In this document: piece by piece, positions 54,693 to 64,000 of the stretch | Layout of the letters: each line of letters opens with the position of its first letter | Numbering within the stretch: the first letter of the stretch is position 1 | Assembly: GCA_050250665.1 (NCBI GenBank) | Contig: JBFWOF010000024.1 | Span: 30,246 to 94,245 of the forward strand | Source of the DNA: JADKFD01 sp050250665 | GTDB taxonomy: Bacteria > Pseudomonadota > Gammaproteobacteria > Xanthomonadales > SZUA-5 | Length of the DNA stretch: 64,000 nucleotides | Direction of reading: 5' to 3' | Made by a program: the position numbers and the translations under genes | The notes under the pieces: generated by a model | Told to the model about the DNA's origin: nothing | The model's database searches: none | Seen by the model: only the letters and a program-made list of their open reading frames with translations

Positions 54693-55838
54693 TCAGCTCC
54701 GGCTACGACGGGTGGAAGTCTTGGCCGCTTTGGCCGCAACGGTTTTGGCCTTGGGCTTCGCTTCCGCCTTAGGCTTTGCTTCTGGCTTTGGCTTGGTGCC
54801 GGTTCGGGATCGGGCCAGCTTTGGCTTCACCACTTTGGCCGCACGGGTCGATGCGGCGACCCTGGCCTTCGGTGCCGCCCTTGTTGCGGCGGCGTCGACC
54901 GGCTCGGCCTCGACCGGAATCGGCGTCGCCACGGCGGCCGCAGCGGCGTTCGACTGGGCCAGTTTCTCCTCCAGCTCGGCGACGCGTCGGCGCAGCTCGT
55001 GCATGCGCTGGTGCACGGTGTCGAGTTCGCTGCGGCCCGGCATGCCCAGCGCCGCGGTGCTGCGTTCGACTTCGCCCTGAATCAGCTTGCGCACTCGCAT
55101 CTGCGAATTGACCAACTCGCCGTAGACCTCGCGGAATTCGTCGGACAATGCGACTTCGGCATAGCCCTCTTCGGCGGCATCGACAAAGACGTCGTAGAGG
55201 CCGCGCATGCTGGTGATCTCGCGACCCGGCTCGCTGCGCTCTTCCAGCTTCGATTCGAACTTGTCCAGACCGAGACGACTGGCCTTGAACATCAGCGTGT
55301 TGTAACGCGTGTTCTGATCCTGATAGTCGGCAAAAGCTCGCGCCAGCGCCTGCTTGCGCTCCTGCGACTCGCGATTCATGCCGAAAGCCGGCATCGACAA
55401 CATGCCGCGGGCATTGTCTTCAATCGGCTTCATCGCCTTCAGGTAATCGCGGAACAGATCCTCGAAACCCTTGGCCCCTTCGCTGTTCAGCCCACGCAGC
55501 GCATCCAGCACCGGATTCTTGTCCAGACCCATGCCGCCCATGGCCTTTTCCAGTGCCTCGCGGATGGCGCCAGGCGTGGCCATGTCCGGACGGGAGGTGG
55601 CCATCTGACCGATCGCACCCTGCATGAACTCGGCGAACTGTTTGGCGCCCCCGACCATCTTGTCGAGCACATCGTTGCCGGAATGACCCGCGCTGAAGAG
55701 TCTGCTCCAGGCTTCGAAGCCCTCCTGCACCGGATTTGACGGTGCCGCGCTGCCACGGGTGGCATCGGTCCAGGCCGAAAAGAACTGCTGTTGCATGGAT
55801 TGCCAGTCCGGCATCCATGCGGTTTTGGGGTCGGTCAC
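54693..55838 (-). CDS. phaE: Class III PHA synthase subunit PhaE with a basic Ala/Lys/Pro-rich tail
   Basis: About 381 residues from a GTG at 55838 (complement), beginning VTDPKTAWMPDWQSMQQQFF; longer readings lack family support. The PhaE core is helical (residues 30-270) with DYQDQNTRYNTLMFKASRLG and EREVEFSEVYG-like VALSDEFREVYGELVNSQMR. The C-terminal 90 residues are low complexity: Ala/Val then KPKLARSRTGTKPKPEAKPK and KAEAKPKAKTVAAKAAKTST. This tail resembles histone H1-like or PhaM/PhaF-type DNA-binding tails. PhaE is needed with PhaC for activity; the tail may tether granules to the nucleoid. Confidence 0.9.
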   Translation of the reverse strand: MTDPKTAWMPDWQSMQQQFFSAWTDATRGSAAPSNPVQEGFEAWSRLFSAGHSGNDVLDKMVGGAKQFAEFMQGAIGQMATSRPDMATPGAIREALEKAMGGMGLDKNPVLDALRGLNSEGAKGFEDLFRDYLKAMKPIEDNARGMLSMPAFGMNRESQERKQALARAFADYQDQNTRYNTLMFKASRLGLDKFESKLEERSEPGREITSMRGLYDVFVDAAEEGYAEVALSDEFREVYGELVNSQMRVRKLIQGEVERSTAALGMPGRSELDTVHQRMHELRRRVAELEEKLAQSNAAAAAVATPIPVEAEPVDAAATRAAPKARVAASTRAAKVVKPKLARSRTGTKPKPEAKPKAEAKPKAKTVAAKAAKTSTRRSRS

Positions 55839-56316
55839 GGTTGTACTCCAGCGTGAAGATGGCCGGATGCTAGCAGGCGCAGCCTTGAAGACGCGCTCGT
55901 ATGGTGGCCCCGGCTTCACCTGCGGGTCATTCGTAGCGCGGCTCCGGCGCGCCTTGAGCTGATTCTCGGACCAAGGCTGGCTCGCGCCGGCGGCCGCGGC
56001 TCTTGAGTCAGCCGGTTGTCGGGCGCTTCGCGTATCAACCTTGCGCCGCGAACCGGGCACATCGACGCGAAGGACCCGGCCTACCAATCCAAGCCGTCGA
56101 TGGCACTTCCTTCGCGACCTTCGCGTCCTTTGCGGACCAGCGCTCTTTCCGAGTCTGTCGGACCATCGCAGCCCCCGGGTCGCGCCGCAAGGGCGCTCCT
56201 ACCGGGGAAATCGCCACAAGGGCACCCCTGTTGCCGGAGGTCATTCTTTTCCCGGGGGCTGCAGAAACGACAACGGGCCCCGAAGGGCCCGCTGTGGACT
56301 ACATGCCGAGTGCAGC
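55839..56316. other. Gene-free gap between phaE and pnp with repeat fragments and a hairpin
   Basis: The gap must hold the phaE promoter (right of 55838 on the minus strand) and the pnp 3' end. A TTCGCGACCTTCGCGTCCTT arm lies at about 56110. A REP variant, TCGCGCCGCAAGGGCGCTCC, lies at about 56181-56203, followed by a shorter GCCACAAGGGCACCCCTG near 56210-56230. No coding region is supported. Confidence 0.7.
56274..56291 (-). terminator. Stem-loop after pnp
   Basis: CGGGCCC - CGAA - GGGCCCG is a perfect 7-bp GC stem with a tetraloop, about 25 bp past the pnp stop on the minus strand. The downstream sequence on that strand is TTGTCGTTTC, only a weak T-tract, so termination efficiency is uncertain. 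Confidence 0.65.
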
Positions 56317-58437
<2,121 letters not shown>

Positions 58438-58482
58438 TGGGGGGGTGTCCTCTGAGTGGATATGAATGATGCGGAGCAGCCC

Positions 58483-58752
58483 TTAGCGGCGCAGGCCCAA
58501 CTTCTCGATCAGGGAGCGATAGCGTGCATCATCCTTGCGCTTCAGATAGGCCAGCAGCTGACGGCGCTGGTTGACCAGCTTGAGCAGGCCGCGTCGCGAG
58601 TGGTGGTCTTTCTTGTGGTCAGCAAAGTGCTGCATCAGCTGCTCGATGCGTGCCGTCAGCAGCGCGACCTGGACTTCCGGAGAACCGGTGTCGGCAGCGC
58701 CACGCTGATGGGTCTTGATGATTTCGCCGGTCTGGGTGGAATTGAGAGGCAT
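58483..58752 (-). CDS. rpsO: 30S ribosomal protein S15
   Basis: An 89-residue protein, ATG at 58752 (complement) with AAGGAG 7 bp upstream. It begins MPLNSTQTGEIIKTHQRGAA and contains the conserved ADTGSPEVQVALLTARIEQL, HKKDHHSRRGLLKLVNQRRQ and LLAYLKRKD. It binds 16S rRNA early in 30S assembly. In many bacteria S15 represses its own mRNA through a leader structure, and two hairpins lie upstream here (58793-58875). pnp follows in the same transcript. Confidence 0.97.
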   Translation of the reverse strand: MPLNSTQTGEIIKTHQRGAADTGSPEVQVALLTARIEQLMQHFADHKKDHHSRRGLLKLVNQRRQLLAYLKRKDDARYRSLIEKLGLRR

Positions 58753-58792
58753 GGAAAACTCCTTGATTGAGAGAGATGACAAACGCCAAGCC

Positions 58793-58875
58793 CAGTCGGA
58801 CGGACTGCCTCAGACCGACTGACCGAGCAAGACGCGCGTACCCGCCCGGGATGGTTCAGGACCAGAACGGGCGGG
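58793..58875 (-). promoter_or_regulatory. Structured rpsO leader candidate
   Basis: On the minus strand two perfect inverted repeats lie in the 125 bp before rpsO. The distal one pairs CCCGCCCG (58841-58848) with CGGGCGGG (58868-58875). The proximal one pairs CAGTCGG (58793-58799) with CCGACTG (58815-58821), about 40 nt from the start codon. These could be the S15-binding autoregulatory site, but no transcript start is known. The rest of the 335-bp gap to tpiA shows no gene. Confidence 0.5.
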
Positions 58876-59087
58876 CAGGACTACCAGAAACCGGCGATGT
58901 GATCGCACGGACCTGCGCAGAGTTGAAGATGCACGGCGACAGGCAGGGTTTCAGCTAGCCCGTCATTGTAGGCGCGCAAGCACCCAAGAAACAAGGAAAA
59001 CGGCGACGAGCCGACAGCAGACACCGGTTTGCAGCTTGATCCGGGAAAACCCGGCGGCTATGGTCCGGCGGCCACCGCGGAGGACCG

Positions 59088-59855
59088 ATGAACAAGCGCA
59101 AACGACTGGTCTTGGGTAACTGGAAGATGAACGGCTCACGCCGGGACGCACGTGACTGGGCCAGCGCCGCTGCCCGGATCGCCGCCGACCACCCGCTGAT
59201 CGACGTCGGTATCATGCCGGCAACGGTGCATCTGCAGGAAGCCCAGCAGGCCAGGGGCGATTCGCGTCTGTGGCTGGGTGCGCAGAATCTCGCCGCCTAC
59301 GACAATGGTGCCTATACCGGCGAAGTCTCGGCGCAGATGCTGCTCGAATTCGGTGTATGCGCGGTGCTCTGCGGACATTCGGAGCGCCGGCAGCTGTTGG
59401 GCGACAACGATTCGGTGGTCAAGGCCAAGCTGCAGCGGGCGCTCGCGGCCGGGATCACCCCGGTGCTGTGCCTCGGTGAAACCCTGGAGCAGCGCGAGAG
59501 CGGCGCCACCGAATCGGTGGTGCTCGGACAACTGGATTCAGCGCTCAGCCAGCTTGGAGCCACCGAACTCGAGCGCATCGTGATCGCCTACGAGCCGGTT
59601 TGGGCCATAGGCACGGGGCTGACGGCCTCTCCGGCGCAGGCGCAGGCAGTGCACGCGCTGATCCGTAGCGCGATCGCGCAACGCGATGCTATCCTCGCCA
59701 GTCTTATTCGGATCCTGTACGGCGGTAGCGTCAAGGGGTCCAATGCTGCCGAACTGTTTGCCCAAGCCGATGTCGATGGCGGGCTGATTGGTGGAGCATC
59801 CTTGGTACCTTCGGAATTTGCCGCCATCTGCCGTGCAGCCAGCCAGGACGGTTGA
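59088..59855 (+). CDS. tpiA: Triosephosphate isomerase
   Basis: A 255-residue TIM barrel, ATG at 59088 with GGAGG upstream. It interconverts dihydroxyacetone phosphate and glyceraldehyde 3-phosphate. Motifs are GNWKMNGS with the catalytic lysine, CGHSERR with the catalytic histidine, AYEPVWAIGTG with the catalytic glutamate and its lid loop, and YGGSVKGSNA binding phosphate. secG follows after 9 bp, an order common in proteobacteria. Confidence 0.97.
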   Translation: MNKRKRLVLGNWKMNGSRRDARDWASAAARIAADHPLIDVGIMPATVHLQEAQQARGDSRLWLGAQNLAAYDNGAYTGEVSAQMLLEFGVCAVLCGHSERRQLLGDNDSVVKAKLQRALAAGITPVLCLGETLEQRESGATESVVLGQLDSALSQLGATELERIVIAYEPVWAIGTGLTASPAQAQAVHALIRSAIAQRDAILASLIRILYGGSVKGSNAAELFAQADVDGGLIGGASLVPSEFAAICRAASQDG

Positions 59856-59864
59856 GTCACACCT

Positions 59865-60350
59865 ATGAAAATCGCTTTTATTGTGTTGTATCTGGTGGTC
59901 ACGATCGCGATGATCGCCTTCATCATGCTGCAGCGTGGTTCGGGTGCAGCGGCCGGATCCGGCTTTGGCTCGGGCGCATCGGGCACGGTCTTTGGCGCAC
60001 GCGGCTCGGCCAACTTCCTGTCCAAGGCGACCAAGTGGCTGGCGGTGGCCTTCTTCCTTCTCGCCCTGGGCATGGGTGTCTATGAAGCCAGGGTCGGTAT
60101 CACCAAGGACCCGCAGGCTGATCTTGGTGTCATGGGTCAGTTGCCGGATGCCAGCACGCCGCCGGCGGCGAGCGAAGTACCGGCGATCGGTAACGATGGC
60201 GCGGCTCCGGCAGCGGCAACGGAAGTCCCGACTGCTCCGGCTGCCGCTACCGAGGCGCCGAGCGAAGTGCCTGCCGCGGCCGAGACTACCACGCAAACAA
60301 GCGAAACCGCGGTAGAAAACGCAAGCAAGGAAGACGAAAAACCGCAATAA
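59865..60350 (+). CDS. secG: Protein translocase subunit SecG
   Basis: A 161-residue protein, ATG at 59865. Two membrane helices (IAFIVLYLVVTIAMIAFIML; WLAVAFFLLALGMGVYEAR) flank the conserved cytoplasmic loop GSGFGSGASGTVFGARGSAN, with FLSKATK before the second helix. SecG assists SecYE in export. The C-terminal 75 residues are an Ala/Glu/Pro-rich, low-complexity tail (repeated AAATE and SEVPA units), longer than in E. coli. Confidence 0.95.
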   Translation: MKIAFIVLYLVVTIAMIAFIMLQRGSGAAAGSGFGSGASGTVFGARGSANFLSKATKWLAVAFFLLALGMGVYEARVGITKDPQADLGVMGQLPDASTPPAASEVPAIGNDGAAPAAATEVPTAPAAATEAPSEVPAAAETTTQTSETAVENASKEDEKPQ

Positions 60351-60364
60351 TGCAGAGCTTGATT

Positions 60365-60449
60365 GCCGACGTGGTGGAATTGGTAGACACGCTACTTTGA
60401 GGTGGTAGTGGGGCAACCCGTGACGGTTCGAGTCCGTCCGCCGGCACCA
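60365..60449 (+). tRNA. tRNA-Leu (GAG anticodon)
   Basis: An 85-nt type II tRNA. It begins GCCGACGTGGTGGAATTGGT, the D-loop region typical of tRNA-Leu. The anticodon loop is TTGAGGT (anticodon GAG, codons CUC/CUU) with stem CTACT/GGTAG. A short variable arm GGG-CAA-CCC and the T arm GACGG-TTCGAGT-CCGTC follow, and the acceptor strand CGCCGGC plus encoded CCA closes it. Position 5 A faces position 68 C, an acceptor mismatch. TTTTTC follows directly. Its place between secG and nuoA is the usual one in Xanthomonadales. Confidence 0.95.
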
Positions 60450-60540
60450 TTTTTCTGCGCTATGCCAGCGCAACTGCAGCCCGGCCCCAAGCCGGGTTGC
60501 GGCTTCAAGGGCTTCGACTTCAGCTGGGAGCGATTCAGGC

Positions 60541-60900
60541 ATGGATCTGCAGCAGTACCTCCCCATTGCCCTGTTTCTGGGCGTGGCTTCTGTCATCGGC
60601 ATTTCGCTGCTGACTCTGGGATCGATACTCGGTCCGCGTCGTCCGGATAGTGAAAAGCTCTCGCCTTATGAGTGCGGCTTCGAGGCTTTCGAAGACGCGC
60701 GCATGAAGTTCGACGTGCGCTATTACCTGGTGGCCATCCTCTTCATCATCTTCGATCTGGAAATCGCCTTCCTGTTCCCATGGGCCACGGTGCTCGAGGA
60801 ACTGGGCTGGCCGGCCATTGCCTCGATGAGCATATTCCTCGGCCTGCTGGTGGTCGGTTTCATCTACGAATGGAAGAAGGGAGCTCTCGAATGGGAGTAG
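60541..60900 (+). CDS. nuoA: NADH-quinone oxidoreductase subunit A
   Basis: A 119-residue membrane subunit of complex I, ATG at 60541. Three hydrophobic helices and the signature SPYECGFEAFEDARMKFDVR-YYLVAILFIIFDLE are typical of NuoA/ND3. It is in the membrane arm next to the quinone site. The last 10 bp overlap the nuoB start. Confidence 0.97.
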   Translation: MDLQQYLPIALFLGVASVIGISLLTLGSILGPRRPDSEKLSPYECGFEAFEDARMKFDVRYYLVAILFIIFDLEIAFLFPWATVLEELGWPAIASMSIFLGLLVVGFIYEWKKGALEWE

Positions 60901-61436
60901 TCAGCGACATTTTCCACAATCCCACGCCGGTCGGCACGGTCGATGACATCCTTCGTCCGGAAGCCGACAACCCATTGATCCAACGAGGCTTTGCGGTCAC
61001 TTCGGCCGACGCCCTGATCAACTGGGCGCGCACCGGCTCGATGTGGCCGATGACCTTCGGTCTGGCCTGCTGCGCGGTGGAGATGATGCACGCTGGCGCC
61101 GCACGCCTGGATCTCGACCGCTTCGGCGTGGTCTTCCGTCCGAGCCCGCGTCAGTCCGACGTCATGATCGTGGCCGGCACGCTGGTCAACAAGATGGCGC
61201 CGGCACTGCGCAAGGTCTACGACCAGATGCCCGATCCCAAGTGGGTGATCTCGATGGGCTCCTGCGCCAACGGCGGCGGCTACTATCACTATTCGTATTC
61301 GGTGGTGCGCGGCTGCGACCGCGTGGTGCCGGTCGATATCTACGTCCCAGGCTGCCCGCCCACGGCGGAAGCTCTGGTCTACGCAATCTTGCAGCTTCAG
61401 GCCAAGATTCGTCGCACCAACACCATCGCACGCTAA
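60891..61436 (+). CDS. nuoB: NADH-quinone oxidoreductase subunit B
   Basis: A 181-residue peripheral-arm subunit, ATG at 60891. It carries cluster N2 cysteines in FGLACCAVEMM, ISMGSCANGGG and YVPGCPPTAEAL, the terminal Fe-S centre that reduces quinone. It overlaps nuoA by 10 bp, and nuoC starts 4 bp after its stop. Confidence 0.97.
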   Translation: MGVVSDIFHNPTPVGTVDDILRPEADNPLIQRGFAVTSADALINWARTGSMWPMTFGLACCAVEMMHAGAARLDLDRFGVVFRPSPRQSDVMIVAGTLVNKMAPALRKVYDQMPDPKWVISMGSCANGGGYYHYSYSVVRGCDRVVPVDIYVPGCPPTAEALVYAILQLQAKIRRTNTIAR

Positions 61437-61440
61437 GCGC

Positions 61441-62163
61441 ATGACTGACGCTCCCACCTCCCTGCTGGAACAGATCCAGGCCCGATTTGGCGATGCCATC
61501 CTCAGTGCCCGCGAGGCTTTGGGGCAGTACACGATCGAGATCGCCCTCGACCGGGTACTGGAGGTCTGCAAGGCCCTGCGCGACGAGAAAGCGTTCAAGT
61601 TCCAGCAACTGATCGATCTCTGCGGCGTTGACTACCTGTCCTACGGCCAGGACGAATGGGAGACCGAATCGGTCACCGATCAGGGCTTCAGTCGCGGCGT
61701 GCTCGGTGAAGGCCCGGGGCGCTTCGCCTGGGACAATCGCCCGCGGCCGGAAGGCATTCCCAATCGCTTCGCGGCGGTCGTCCAGTTGCTCTCGATCGAA
61801 AACAACATGCGTCTGCGGGTGCGCTACTTCGCGCCCGACGACGGCTTGCCAGTGGTGCCTTCGGTGACTGAACTCTGGGGCTCGGCCAACTGGTTCGAGC
61901 GCGAAGCCTTCGATCTCTTTGGCATCGTCTTCGAAGGACATCCGGATCTACGCCGCATCCTCACCGACTACGGCTTCATCGGCCACCCCTTCCGCAAGGA
62001 CTTCCCGCTGATCGGCAATGTCGAAGTCCGCTACGACCCGGACAAGGGCCGCGTGGTCTACGAGCCGGTATCGATCGAGCCCAGAGTCGGTGTGCCGCGG
62101 GTGGTGCGTGAAGATTCGCGCTATCTGCAGGCACAGAACGAAGCTGCACAGAAGGCAAACTGA
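61441..62163 (+). CDS. nuoC: NADH-quinone oxidoreductase subunit C
   Basis: A 240-residue subunit, ATG at 61441. The conserved 30-kDa subunit core is FQQLIDLCGVDYLSYG, SANWFEREAFDLFGIVFEGH, LRRILTDYGFIGHPFRKDFP. It is separate from NuoD, unlike the fused NuoCD of E. coli. It has no redox centre and supports the quinone-proximal part of the arm. Confidence 0.97.
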   Translation: MTDAPTSLLEQIQARFGDAILSAREALGQYTIEIALDRVLEVCKALRDEKAFKFQQLIDLCGVDYLSYGQDEWETESVTDQGFSRGVLGEGPGRFAWDNRPRPEGIPNRFAAVVQLLSIENNMRLRVRYFAPDDGLPVVPSVTELWGSANWFEREAFDLFGIVFEGHPDLRRILTDYGFIGHPFRKDFPLIGNVEVRYDPDKGRVVYEPVSIEPRVGVPRVVREDSRYLQAQNEAAQKAN

Positions 62164-62167
62164 AGCC

Positions 62168-63421
62168 ATGGCCGAGATTCGCAACTACACCATGAACTTC
62201 GGGCCGCAGCATCCGGCCGCGCACGGCGTGCTGCGCCTGGTGCTGGAACTCGACGGCGAGAGCGTCGTCCGCGCCGATCCGCATGTGGGACTGCTCCACC
62301 GCGGCACCGAGAAACTGGCCGAGTCCAAGCCCTACAACCAGTCGATCGGCTACATGGATCGGCTCGATTACATGTCGATGATGTGCAACGAGCACGCCTA
62401 TGTGCGTGCGATCGAGCGCCTGCTGGGCATCGAGCCACCCTTGCGCGCCGAGTACATCCGTACCCTGTTCGACGAGGTCACGCGTTTGCTCAACCACCTG
62501 TTGTGGCTGGGCTCGAATGCGCTCGATCTTGGCGCCATGACGGTGTTCCTGTACGCCTTCCGCGAGCGTGAGGAGCTGATGGACTGCTACGAAGCAGTCT
62601 CTGGCGCCCGCATGCATGCGGGCTACTACCGGCCGGGTGGCGTGTACCGCGACCTGCCCGAGCGCATGCCGCAGTACAAGGAGAGTGCCTGGACCAAGGG
62701 CGCCGACCTCAAGCGTCGCAACGAATGGCGCCAGGGCAGCATGCTCGACTATTTCGATGCCTTCTGTGTCGACTTCCTCAAGCGCATTGACGAATACGAA
62801 ACCCTGCTGACCGACAACCGCATCTGGAAGCAGCGCACGGTCAACATCGGCGTGATTCCGCCGGAGATGGCGCTGCGCATGGGCATGAGCGGGCCAATGC
62901 TGCGCGGTTCGGGCATCGCCTGGGATCTGCGCAAGAAGCAGCCCTACGCCACCTATGATCGGGTTGATTTCGACGTGCCGGTCGGCGTCAACGGCGACTG
63001 CTACGACCGCTACGTGATTCGCGTGGAAGAGATGCGCCAGTCGACCCGGATCATGCAGCAGTGTGTCAAATGGCTGCGCGAGAACCCTGGCGATGTCATG
63101 GTGCGCAACTACAAGGTGGCGCCGCCTTCGCGTGTCGAGATGAAAGACGACATGGAAGCGCTGATTCACCACTTCAAGCTGTTCACCGAAGGCTATTCGG
63201 TGCCCGCCGGCGAGGTCTATTGCGCCGTCGAGGCGCCTAAAGGCGAATTCGGCGCCTACATCATTGCCGACGGCGCCAACAAACCGTTCAGGGTCAAGTT
63301 GCGCGCGCCCGGTTTCGTGCATCTTTCGTCCATGGACGAAATCGTGCGTGGACACATGTTGCCCGACGTGGTTGCCGTGATCGGCACCATGGACATCGTT
63401 TTTGGAGAGATCGACCGATGA
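62168..63421 (+). CDS. nuoD: NADH-quinone oxidoreductase subunit D
   Basis: A 417-residue 49-kDa-type subunit, ATG at 62168, 4 bp after nuoC; a longer in-frame reading has no family support. Motifs are YTMNFGPQHPAAHGVLRLVL, PHVGLLHRGTEKLAE, YMDRLDYMSMMCNEHAY, and the C-terminal GEIDR. It forms much of the quinone-binding pocket with NuoB. Its stop overlaps the nuoE start by 4 bp. Confidence 0.97.
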   Translation: MAEIRNYTMNFGPQHPAAHGVLRLVLELDGESVVRADPHVGLLHRGTEKLAESKPYNQSIGYMDRLDYMSMMCNEHAYVRAIERLLGIEPPLRAEYIRTLFDEVTRLLNHLLWLGSNALDLGAMTVFLYAFREREELMDCYEAVSGARMHAGYYRPGGVYRDLPERMPQYKESAWTKGADLKRRNEWRQGSMLDYFDAFCVDFLKRIDEYETLLTDNRIWKQRTVNIGVIPPEMALRMGMSGPMLRGSGIAWDLRKKQPYATYDRVDFDVPVGVNGDCYDRYVIRVEEMRQSTRIMQQCVKWLRENPGDVMVRNYKVAPPSRVEMKDDMEALIHHFKLFTEGYSVPAGEVYCAVEAPKGEFGAYIIADGANKPFRVKLRAPGFVHLSSMDEIVRGHMLPDVVAVIGTMDIVFGEIDR

Positions 63422-63945
63422 AGGCCCGCCATCTGCAAGCGGTACCGCGGGCGGTAGACCCGACCGAAGTGCTCAGCGAGGACAGCCGCGCCCAGCTGGA
63501 TCTGTGGCTGGCCAAGTATCCGGCCGACCGCCGGCGCAGCGCCGTGCTCGCTGGCTTGCGCATTGCCCAGAATCAGAATGAAGGTCATCTCAACGAGGAC
63601 CTGATCGCCGCCGTGGCGGCCTATCTCGGCATCCCGACCACCCAGGCCTACGAAGTGGCGACCTTCTATTCGCTGTTTCACGTCGGCCCCTGCGGACGCC
63701 ACAAGGTCTCGATCTGCACCAACATCTCCTGCTGGCTCAATGGTGCCGACGAGCTCGTCAGCCACGTCGAGAAGAAGCTCGGCATCAGCACCGGCGACAG
63801 CACGCCCGACGGTCGAATCCATCTCATCGAAGAAGAAGAATGTCTGGCCGCGTGCGTGCGCGCGCCGATGATGTGGGTCGATGGCGAGTTCCATGAACAC
63901 CTGACCCCCGAGAAAGTCGATCTCATTCTGGATGCCTTGAAGTGA
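63418..63945 (+). CDS. nuoE: NADH-quinone oxidoreductase subunit E
   Basis: A 175-residue 24-kDa-type subunit, ATG at 63418. The thioredoxin-like [2Fe-2S] domain has cysteines in HVGPCGRHKVSICTNISCWL and EEECLAACVRAPMM (N1a cluster). Preceding helices include YLGIPTTQAYEVATFYSLF. It sits with NuoF at the NADH-oxidising tip. Confidence 0.96.
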   Translation: MKARHLQAVPRAVDPTEVLSEDSRAQLDLWLAKYPADRRRSAVLAGLRIAQNQNEGHLNEDLIAAVAAYLGIPTTQAYEVATFYSLFHVGPCGRHKVSICTNISCWLNGADELVSHVEKKLGISTGDSTPDGRIHLIEEEECLAACVRAPMMWVDGEFHEHLTPEKVDLILDALK

Positions 63946-63950
63946 CGCCG

Positions 63951-64000
63951 ATGGAGCCGATGAATCCACTAGGCCTCGTGCCGCAGGCCCACAACGTCTG
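63951..64000 (+). CDS. nuoF: NADH-quinone oxidoreductase subunit F, N-terminal fragment
   Basis: Only the first 16 codons are present before the right edge: MEPMNPLGLVPQAHNV from an ATG at 63951. A second ATG at 63960, with GGAG just upstream, may be the true start. The identification rests mainly on position directly after nuoE in a nuoABCDE run; the visible residues alone are not diagnostic. Confidence 0.65.
   Translation, partial: MEPMNPLGLVPQAHNV

Overview
The window reads as a GC-rich gammaproteobacterial chromosome, most like the Xanthomonadales/Lysobacterales. The clues are the order tpiA-secG-tRNA-Leu-nuoABCDEF, adjacent sucA-sucB-lpd, a sufBCDS operon headed by an Rrf2 regulator, class III PHA synthase genes phaC/phaE, a DUF3011 protein, and many short palindromic intergenic repeats. 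No database was searched; all names come from recognising motifs and protein families.

Layout. 1-13 kb: housekeeping genes (ppsR fragment, rlmJ, dbpA, a GNAT gene with pyrD and murB, ispG), a lone PIN protein, a fatty acid desaturase, two unrecognised proteins, and a 1-kb near-tandem array of a composite repeat. 13.2-28.2 kb: the accessory heart of the window. One group encodes an FAD/NAD(P) oxidoreductase fused to two cyclic-nucleotide domains and a four-cluster ferredoxin domain, a membrane protein with b-heme-like histidines, and an FHA-TM-decaheme cytochrome c. A second group, after a repeat-filled gap and an opposed DUF3011 gene, encodes a lipoprotein with two GlcG/HbpS-like domains, a candidate outer-membrane beta-barrel, and a 1,296-residue decaheme cytochrome with LVIVD repeats. 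Together they could form an electron path from cytoplasmic reductant across both membranes, with cyclic-nucleotide and phosphopeptide inputs. This is the best candidate for an undescribed system here.

28.3-40 kb: a DUF423 protein, the 2-oxoglutarate dehydrogenase genes sucA-sucB-lpd, nadK, a 5'-nucleotidase and a lipoprotein. 40-47.3 kb (minus strand): an Rrf2 regulator behind an IscR-type operator, then sufB, a nucleotidyltransferase-fold gene, sufC, sufD, sufS and suhB. 47.4-56 kb: an HprK-like kinase, rsmE, two overlapping glycosyltransferases, mtgA, phaC and phaE. 56-64 kb: pnp and rpsO (minus strand), then tpiA, secG, tRNA-Leu(GAG) and nuoA to the start of nuoF.

A second theme is repeat invasion. 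At least six short repeat families fill the intergenic spaces. Three times they appear to have been absorbed in frame into conserved genes: four 33-bp units in sufD (an 11-residue protein repeat), and GAGTCCC-type repeats in the sucB linker and in the N-terminus of the 5'-nucleotidase.
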